From NCBI RefSeq assembly GCF_002775205.1, contig NC_036454.1, forward strand, positions 4,283,882 through 4,347,881: a stretch of 64,000 bases of DNA. Direction: 5' to 3'. Under the pieces are notes generated by a model. It searched no databases, was not told the origin of the DNA, and saw only the letters and a program-made list of their open reading frames with translations. This stretch comes from Xiphophorus maculatus. Lineage: Eukaryota > Chordata > Actinopteri > Cyprinodontiformes > Poeciliidae. Position numbers and translations under genes: made by a program. Below are positions 56,797 to 64,000 of this stretch, piece after piece. Position 1 is the stretch's first letter. The number at the start of each line of letters is the position of its first letter.

Positions 56797-59700
56797 TCAG
56801 GAGGGGATCATGCCTTTGTTCCTCTTCCGGTCCGCCATGGAGCGCCGGTTGTGGTTGCTCACGCGGCTCTTATTGGCCTCCTTCTTGCGTCGGTCCAGGA
56901 ACGTCTCCGTTGTCTGTCCCTGGCCTTTGGGTCGACCCACCACGTTACTGGGCCGCTCGGGCCGAAACCTGGAGGAAACAGGGAAAGGAGGAGACGAGGG
57001 TCAGAAAGCTGCAACCACAAACTGAGCGCAGAATCAACCAGAGATTATAATTCAGGGTGATTTCACAGCAGATTGGGTTCGATGAAAGAACAAAATCTCA
57101 ACATTTCCAGCTGCTGCAGTTCGCTTTCTCACTGAACTGAATGAACCAAACTAATTATAAAACCTGCTCCCCTCCTCACCTGTGGGGGCGCTGCACCAAG
57201 AACTACAACAGGAAATGACACAAAAACCTCTGAAGACACTGAGCAAAACTTCCTTCTTCCCCAAAAATGGAGTGGCTTCGGATTTCAGCGGTTGGAGGAT
57301 TTATCTTTAGTCTTCAGTAAAAAAAAACCACGAGACGTTTCTGCTGCCAGCGCTAGTTAGCGCGTTTGTTTTGGTTTTTTTTAACCAGAATGCCCTGCTT
57401 TGGGTCCTCTTCTGGCTTCTGTGCTTTTCTCATAAGCATTCAAACCGAACCAAAGCAATTTCTTTTCTTTGGAAAAAAAAATAGCAAATGACTGAAAACA
57501 ATTTCGAAATGTGGCTTTTATTTCAATCCTCCCTTCCATCAGTTGCACGATGGCATATTAGGGCAATGGTACATAATTACGAAAATAAACGTTTTAAAAT
57601 TAGGAGAAAAAAGTTGTTTTCTGAGAAAAAAAAAGCTTGGATGATTATTATTTTTAACTTTCTATGTTCTAATATAAAGACTCTAAACAGGGAATAGTGT
57701 AAAGACCCTAAAATAATCTTTTATTTACACGGGAAGCCATCCTGGATGAACCTGGAGGTCCTTACCCTTTCCTCTGCTGCATGGCAGCTCGTTTGGCTTC
57801 GGCTCTCTCCCTCAGCAGAGCCGGGTCCTGAACGAACTGGTCCCGGTTCACAGGGTTCTGAAACACAAAACCATGCAACGCATGACGCAGCTTCCAAACG
57901 GCTACCGACGTCTACTTCTTCCGTTACAGTGCATCATCAAAAAAAACGCTCAAATGTTAGAACTTTTTCCATTTGCTTTGGTTCTGGTTCTCAGTTAACG
58001 CGTCAGATTCTGAGTCCAAATCAACATTTGGAGTCAAAACTACAGAAACGTTAAACTGTCAGAGTTTGGAAATACATTCAGGAGTGTTTTCTCGTTTAAA
58101 TAAGATGTTAAAAACTATAACTTATTAAAATCAATCTGCATTTTTAGAGTAACATTTTTACATCTTGTTACCAGAGTTCGGTAGTAACTAGTTACATTTA
58201 CTCAATTACATTTGAGTAACTTTTTAGACAGAAATGTACTTTTAGAAGTAACTGTACTTTTTACTTTTACTTGAGTAAAAATATATTAAAGTAGTAATAC
58301 TCGCCCACCTTTGCTCGTTACAATGTGAAAGTTTTCTAAAATTAATTGGAAACATGATTTCGGAACGCGAGTCACTTTATGACCTGTGAAGCATCTTTGT
58401 CTTCATCGTCTTCCTGCTCCTCTTCCTCTGCTTTGGTTCCTTTCCTCAGTACCTGTGGGACGGTGAACGGCCTGCAGAGAGAAAAAACAAATCAATCAAC
58501 CAGTTACTAGTTTTCCTCCATTGTGTCGGGATGTTAAAGTTCCAGTCAGAAATATAAAACACACTCGTAATCAGAATTAATGTCATGGTGATTTTTGATT
58601 TCTGAACATCAAGCACTTTCCAAACCTTGAACAATGAAATTCAAACATTTTCAGGGATTTCAAGCACCCGTAGGAGCCGGGCAGCACCATACCTCCTGCT
58701 GAGTAAACTGTCTCCGTCCAGGTCGTTGGCTCCAATCTGGTTCATGTCGTACGTGTCGTCGTACTCGTCGTCGTAATCGTCCAGGTCGTAGGTGTCGGCG
58801 CCGGCGCCGCCCGACGCTCCCGGCTCGACGGCGACTTCGTCCACCACCGTCTCGTACGTCTGGTAGCGCGCTCGCTGCTCCGCTATGTGCTGCTTGTCGT
58901 TCAGCATCTCTCGGGCGCTCTCGCCTTTCCTGTAGGCGGAGAACAGAAAATCCTCCAGAGCACTGCAAAAACACAAAATCTCACCAAGTATTTTTATCTG
59001 GTTTATCGGAAATGTCTTAGTACATTTCAATTAAGGCAAAACTAACTTACAAGTAACTTTTGTGCAAGAATTATGAGCCTGTTTTAACTCTAATTCCTTA
59101 ATATTAGTGAAAAACTTCTAGTTAAACTGGCAGATTATTTCACTTATAACAAGACATTTTTCAAATATTACAAGTGAAATAATCTGCCAGTGGAACTAAA
59201 ACTTTTCATCAATATTAAGGAATTACTGACTTAAAACAAGCTCCTATTTCTTGCTCAAAAGCTACACTGAACTACAGAAACAAAAAGAGCATTAGTGGGG
59301 ACAAAAAAATCCAGATTTTCTAAAAATTAAATCTCCAAAAACCAAACATTCGATTAATTGATAAAAGCGATTTATTGCCCAGTCGTGCGACATTTTGATT
59401 TGTACGACAGCGGCTTCCTCTGCTCCTCTACCTCCTGCCCTTCCAGACGCGGGACATGTCCACCTGATCCCTGCGGAAGACGTCGAACTCGTCGTCGTCG
59501 AACACGTTGGATCGGTTGTTCAGGACATCTGGGAGATCCTCTTTCACCGGCCTGCAGACGAACAGTAAGCTCCAATCACACAAAACGGCACAAACAAAAA
59601 CGTTCAGCATGCCGACTTCCTTGTCATCTTAAAATGTCTCTGAGTAAAACAGATCTGCAGGTTTTATGACGTTTTTCTTTGGAACTATTTTTGCGAGACA

Positions 59701-62700
59701 TCATAAAAATGTGGTTAGTTTGAAACCCTTCAACTCCAGCAGAACCTGGAAAGTGACACCACATGAGAAATCTGAGGCAGCGTATTAGTCCTATTAGAAA
59801 GAAAAACAAGGAGTACATTTCTGCCACTACTACTTTTATTTTTTCTACAACGGCCCGAATACAAAGTTATAAATATCTAATGCAAAATGGCGCCTGAAGA
59901 GTCAGTAAGGCGGAGTGTTGCCCCCTAGTGGATGCTGTTGTAGCCTCAGGAGGCCGTACCTCGGCATGGTTCGGTCCAGTTTGTCCAGGCTGGGAGCCAG
60001 TCGGTCCTCCAGGATGTTGTTGATGACCAGCTCAGAGTTGTAGCCGTATTCCTGCAGACACGCCAGCAGGAAGCCTTCGCCCAGGTCAGGAAGCAGATCC
60101 CTGATGCAGGACAGGAGCGACTCGAGCTCCGGCCCGCTCACAGGACACACGGCGCCCTGGAAACCCAAAACGTTTTGATGCCATGTTACTGTCCTGTAGG
60201 GGAAGAACTGTAGAACCACAAACATCACTACATACACAAATCCTTCAGCTTTTGTGTCATATTGATCCATCTCATACAATCCTAAAACTGAAATTTGTGG
60301 CTGAAGTAGGAAAATAAACGACATAAAGAATTTAAGGGGTGTAAATACTTTTCCGAGGATCTGAGTTAGTTTCTATTTTAACATTTAAACCCATGAAAAA
60401 CAAACGCAAACAAACACTGAGACGTCATGCAGCTGCAGATCGAAGCTCTCACGTTGTCTCCTTTCTGTGGGGCGGCCATCTTGGCCTCGGCCCCCACCAG
60501 CCTCTCTCCTCTCGACTCTTTGACCTCTGGCGACCCGAAGCCGTCCGAACAGGCCGCCGCCGCCGCGCCCTGATCGGCCGACGACGAGGAAGCGCCTTCA
60601 GTCTGTGATCTTCGTCGGCCCGTGGCGTCCCAGGCGCTTTCCACACCCTGAAGCAAATACGACGTCCTCGTCTCGTCACTGAGGGAGAGTTAAAGAAGAA
60701 ACCGGCTGCAATAAAAACTGATATTTACGACATTAAAAAAACTCCTGGAGCTTTTGAGTCTTTAAATGGACATAATGTGTTAGAAAGTGACAAAAGGATG
60801 CATGACAGGGAGAGCTTGCTGCAGGAGGCTGATGTCGTCTGAGATGGGAAACTGCTCGTCGAAATCAACTAGAAACCTGAAAAACACACACACACATAAA
60901 TCCGGGTCAAATTTAGCACCAGAGTGGGCCGATTACTGAAATTATTATTTTTAATTTAGCTAAATTTAGTAAATCATAAAAGCTGCGAATCATAAAAAGA
61001 AACGTTTTAAATTAGCTTCAGTTATTAAGGTGTTAAATCAGAACATTGATTTAACTCCCAAAAATAAATAATTTCCCATAAAACAGAAAATAACTTTTCA
61101 TTTCACCCTGTATAACAAAAACCTGATTAAATATGGAGGTTTGAAACATAAAATCTTCACAAAATGGGCTAAATTTTCAGAAAAAACATCGAGTTTGACA
61201 ACCAATTATCTTTTTAAAAATACCTCTTCTTCTTCTCACTCTAAAAGTCAGATAATAAATATGTTTCTCACCTTTTCTCAGGTAAAAAAGATGTAAAATA
61301 TTGCAGGAGTTCCTCAGCAAACGTTTGCATGTTTTCTCGACTGAAACGAAACAAAAACATTGAAACACATTTAACTTGTTGTGTGAAAGTTTTGGGACAA
61401 TACATAAAAACAAAATTACAGTCGTCGTGCGCAAAACAAAAAAAGAAAAATCAATTGGAATAAAACTCTATCAGAATTGGGGTGTGTTTTTGGGACTGAG
61501 CTGCCTGTGACAGACTCACCCCTCCAGGATGGGCTGCAGGCAGGTGTGGTGCAGCAGCAGGTGAGTCGTCTCCACCATCTTCCTGCGGGAGTGGCTCATC
61601 CTCTTCCACAGGTCTTCCTGCAGACTATGGCAGAGTACCAGTTCAGCTCATTACGTGTCACAAAATGCCTTTTTTTCTAAAAAATAAAATCCCAGATGTG
61701 GATGCTCGCCTTTTATCGTCAAAGTTTCTCTTCCTGATGGCTTTCTCCAAATCCGGAAAGGTGGCCTCGTAAAACGGCGGCAGCCTGAGGCCATAGGAAG
61801 GAAAACAGAAAGTCCTTATTATGGATGCAAATGATCGATTAATGACTTCATCTAAAGTTGATTTATGCTGTGAGCAGAGATATTCATACAGGAGTTAGTC
61901 TCTAGTGTCGTTTGAAGGAACGCTAAAAAAAAGTGAAACAGCCCTCAAACTAACCGTGTTTAATGGCACAACGTGTTTTTCCATCGTGTTAAAATTATTC
62001 GGCCTTTTCCAGTTATTACTTCGCCTTCGTAGGACTTCAGTAGTTTTTGCTTGAGAAACTGACAGCTGCGCCATGTAGCTTGGCTGAAAGAGCGCAATTA
62101 CGGTGAAAACTGAAGGAGCTTGTCGGCCGTTAATATTTCAAAACTTAAGGAGCTTGTAGAGTATCTATATTTCATAAACCGAACCGCATAAAGTTCATTT
62201 TTCATCCCAATCCAGACTCTGTTTGGACCGTTTCCCTTATGTACGACCACCGCCATCTTTGTTTTTTGAAACTGCTCTGCTTAAAGATGAGCGGCGGCGC
62301 CCTCTGCTGGATGGCGGCAGAATTACAACATAAACGAAGGTCTAAGTAAGCGCTGCAGACGTTAAACCACAATTATCTATAATGCTACTGATTGTTCGCA
62401 TCCCTTGTCCTTTAATGCCGACAGGTCTCACTGTGAGCTCCAAGCCGGCCGGTTTACCTGCTGAGGAAGCCGTGGGAGTGGAAGCTGGAACAAGCGGAGG
62501 GAAAGATGTCCAGGAAGGTGTGGATGGTGGTGGTCGAGTCGCACAAGTACAAAACTATATCTACCAGCTCCTGTGATGGAAAAAAACCCAAAACAGCAGA
62601 TTAACATACTTCCATATATTTAAATTACATTAGAAGAAATACATATAAACAGGTTTTACTTATGGTTTTCAATATGTGGCGATTTTAATGCCATTTTTAC

Positions 62701-63533
62701 CACAAAACGTGTGATCTTTAATTACGTTAAAACTCAGAATGAGACTAATCTCAGAAATTTTCTAGAAAAAACGTGGAGATTTATGAGTTTGAAAATTTAC
62801 AAATTTGCTTGAAAAGAGATTTTGAGCTTAATCTAAAAACATTTTAAGAAAAGGACATTTCTGAGTTATAAATTTGCCAGAAGAAAATCTGAGATATTGA
62901 GATTAATCTCAGAATTTTTTTTAGTAAAAAGAAACAATAAAACTTTTCTAGAAAAAAAATCTGAAATTTTGAGTTTATCTTATACAATTTACAAAAAATA
63001 CAAAAATAATTCTGAGTTTGAAGGGTCAAAACGTTTATAGAAAAAAACTCAGAAAATCTAAGATTAATGTCAGAAATTTTCTAGAAAAGAAAAGAAAATT
63101 TCAGTTTCAAAGGTAAAAAATTTGCTAGAAAAAATTCAGAAGTTGTTTCTTTCTGGAACATTTCTGGGAAAAATCTAAAAATTTCAGAGTTTTCTGGCAG
63201 ATTTTTTCCCTAAACGGCGCCGCAGTTCGTCAGTGGCGTTCGGACTTGTTCTGTCTGACCTCCAGGTTCATGCTCATGGCCGTCGGATGTTTCTGCGCGT
63301 TCAGCTTCATCGGCTCCATGGCCGTGGCTCCTTCACACTGCAGACCACATTTCTCCAGGATTGTGTCAAACACCTGGACGGTTATAACAGTAATTACAAA
63401 CTTAAATAAAATAAAACAAAAAGGTGAAAACTGAACAGATGTTCTCAGGTGATTGTAAATCTCACCTGTAGCACTGTGGGAACCGTCTCCTCCAGGTCGC
63501 TGTAGTAAGCCGGCTGCTGAGTAAAAATGTTCT
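56797..63533 (-). CDS. ascc2: ASCC2, activating signal cointegrator 1 complex subunit 2; C-terminal 14 exons, 5' end outside the window
   Basis: Exons in transcript order: 63466-63533, 63260-63373, 62458-62570, 61710-61784, 61520-61624, 61272-61340, 60802-60876, 60453-60678, 59960-60156, 59432-59551, 58693-58929, 58384-58471, 57766-57857, 56797-56968. About 583 residues are visible, aligning with human ASCC2 from roughly residue 185 to the end: NIFTQQPAYYSDLEETVPT, VDIVLYLCD, TFLDIFPSAC, LWKRMSHSRRK, SDDISLLQQA, YLLQGVESAW, the CUE domain, NRSNVFDDDEFDVFRRD, an acidic DDYDDEYDDTYD segment and the terminal NHNRRSMADRK and KGMIPS. ASCC2 works with the helicase ASCC3 and with ASCC1 in the nucleus, recruiting the complex to K63-linked ubiquitin during alkylation repair, and it also acts in ribosome quality control. 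Two introns have GC donors, one of them U12-type. Confidence 0.95.
58163..58310. repeat. Copy of the GTAGTAACTAGTTACATTTA repeat
   Basis: Contains TAACTAGTTACATTTACTC and ACTTTTACTTGAGTAAAAAT, in an ascc2 intron. Confidence 0.6.
58961..59270. repeat. Family A copy beside an ascc2 exon
   Basis: The terminus CACTGCAAAAACACAAAATC lies 30 nt from the acceptor of the ascc2 exon 58693-58929. The centre has the matched inverted segments CTGGCAGATTATTTCACTTA and AAGTGAAATAATCTGCCAG. Confidence 0.75.
59960..60156 (-). CDS. ascc2: ascc2 CUE-domain exon
   Basis: One exon encodes the whole CUE fold: ELESLLSCIRDLLPDLGEGF, then LLACLQEYGYNSELVINNIL and EDRLAPSLDKLDRTMP. The LPDLGEGF turn and the NNILE(D/E)RLAP helix match human ASCC2, whose CUE domain binds K63-linked ubiquitin. 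It enters in phase 0 and leaves in phase 2. Confidence 0.95.
60453..60678 (-). CDS. ascc2: ascc2 low-complexity linker exon before the CUE domain
   Basis: The exon begins DETRTSYLLQGVESAWDATGRR, conserved with human, then becomes serine- and alanine-rich (GASSSSADQGAAAAACSDGF) and charged (KESRGERLVGAEAKMAAPQK). The linker keeps its position but not its sequence relative to mammals, as expected of a disordered spacer between the helical ASCC3-binding part and CUE. CpG content is high here compared with the flanking introns. Confidence 0.9.
60679..60801 (-). other. ascc2: U12-type ascc2 intron with GC donor
   Basis: The upstream exon must end in phase 2 to keep the conserved DETRTSYLL frame; no GT is available in that phase. 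The donor that works is GCATCCTTTT, the minor-spliceosome consensus GTATCCTTT with T changed to C at position 2. The 3' side has TCTTTAAC (60689-60696), one base from the U12 branch consensus TCCTTAAC, with the branch adenosine 12 nt from the acceptor CTCAG. The spliced protein (QQALPV, Ile, DETR) has the same length as human (QQASSVLDETR). Confidence 0.75.
61625..61709 (-). other. ascc2: GC-AG ascc2 intron (U2 type)
   Basis: The donor reads AAAAG|GCGAGC and the acceptor CCATAG. Only this pair keeps frame and gives NFDDKS then LQEDLWKRM, equal in length to human LEDSKLLGDLWQRL. The alternative acceptor 7 nt inside (CTGCAG) would break the frame. Confidence 0.75.
61818..62403. repeat. Family B copy with both termini
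   Basis: Starts TGGATGCAAATGATCGATTA, contains GGCGCCCTCTGCTGGATGGC, and ends TACTGATTGTTCGCATCC; the GGATGC ends are inverted. It lies in an ascc2 intron. Confidence 0.7.
62740..63200. repeat. Family C copy
   Basis: ATCTCAGAAATTTTCTAG repeated five times with spacing of about 100 nt, in an ascc2 intron. Confidence 0.6.
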
Positions 63534-63589
63534 CTGAAATGAGTTTTTAACAGATAATTAGGACAGATAAACGTGTGAAAATCTCAGCC

Positions 63590-63935
63590 CTTTCTGCTCG
63601 ACTTATCAATATGATGTAGGGTTGACCAGTTGAATAGTTTTTAGATGAACTGATTAATAATTTAATCGGATATAGGAGATGTATTTTTTTTTTTTTACAA
63701 AATTTGAACCAGGTGAAGCAAAAACTTCCACTTGAGGAGTTCTGGGTAGAACATATTTACAGATAAAAAAGTTTTTTTTTATGTTAAATGTGTATCTTTT
63801 TTGAACAGTTTTGTAAATGTTGCTCTAATTTCTTTAGGCTTTATGCTCCAGTTAATGATTAATTGATGACTAAATTAGTTCATAACTATTTTTCAAAAAG
63901 ATCAATTAATCACGATTAATTGTTTCAGTTCTTCA
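63590..63935. repeat. Family E copy at the right edge
   Basis: From TTTCTGCTCGACTTATCAAT to CACGATTAATTGTTTCAG; the remainder to 64000 is ascc2 intron with no exon seen. Confidence 0.6.
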
Positions 63936-64000
63936 TTCTTTGTGATGTCACAGAATATCCTAGTTCTAATATTTTTAATTTATGCTTTTTATTCAAGGAA

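Noticed and set aside
59372..59575. Proline- and arginine-rich minus-strand frame over the ascc2 exon
   Set aside because: Alternative frame of the real exon 59432-59551.
60453..60807. Canonical GT donor at 60807 for the ascc2 exon ending CTCCCT
   Set aside because: Joining it to 60678 shifts frame into an immediate stop; the U12-type GC donor restores the conserved protein.

Overview
The window is vertebrate nuclear DNA, almost certainly from a ray-finned (teleost) fish. Short coding exons with GT-AG borders lie in AT-rich introns full of small dispersed repeats, and four genes belong to conserved animal families. There are no bacterial features (operons, ribosome binding sites, CRISPR). 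The paralogues could only be judged by recalled family similarity; no search was possible.

Layout: (1) about 1-21,490, plus strand: the 3' part of an unc13 (Munc13, synaptic-vesicle priming) gene. It has an array of 13 candidate phase-0 microexons (784-9413), the MHD2 part of the MUN domain (11408-17462), a 57-nt symmetric exon, the C2C domain and the stop codon at 19155. (2) 24991-44715, minus strand: a complete 12-exon SEC14-like gene (CRAL-TRIO_N, CRAL-TRIO, GOLD) of the SEC14L2/3/4 clade. (3) 46032-54106, plus strand: a complete 10-exon rnf215 gene (signal peptide, PA-like lumenal region, one membrane span, RING-H2). (4) 56797-63533, minus strand: the 14 C-terminal coding exons of ascc2 (CUE-domain subunit of the ASC-1 complex), with the 5' exons beyond the right edge. 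sec14l and rnf215 are head-to-head about 1.3 kb apart; rnf215 and ascc2 converge. RNF215, SEC14L genes and ASCC2 lie together on human 22q12.2, so genes 2-4 look like an ancestral synteny block.

The four genes do not form one pathway: unc13 acts in exocytosis, SEC14-like proteins bind lipids, rnf215 is a membrane RING protein, and ascc2 acts in ubiquitin-dependent alkylation repair and ribosome quality control.

The rest is repeats: a long CT-rich minisatellite, several MITE-like families, one tRNA-derived SINE nested in an older repeat, and perfect hairpins. The most notable observations are the unc13 microexon array, with the minisatellite acting as the pyrimidine tract of one microexon; a minor-spliceosome (U12-type) ascc2 intron with a GC donor; two overlapping, mutually exclusive perfect hairpins in an unc13 intron; a 72-nt rnf215 intron that is open and in frame; and dispersed repeats carrying RFX X-box palindromes.
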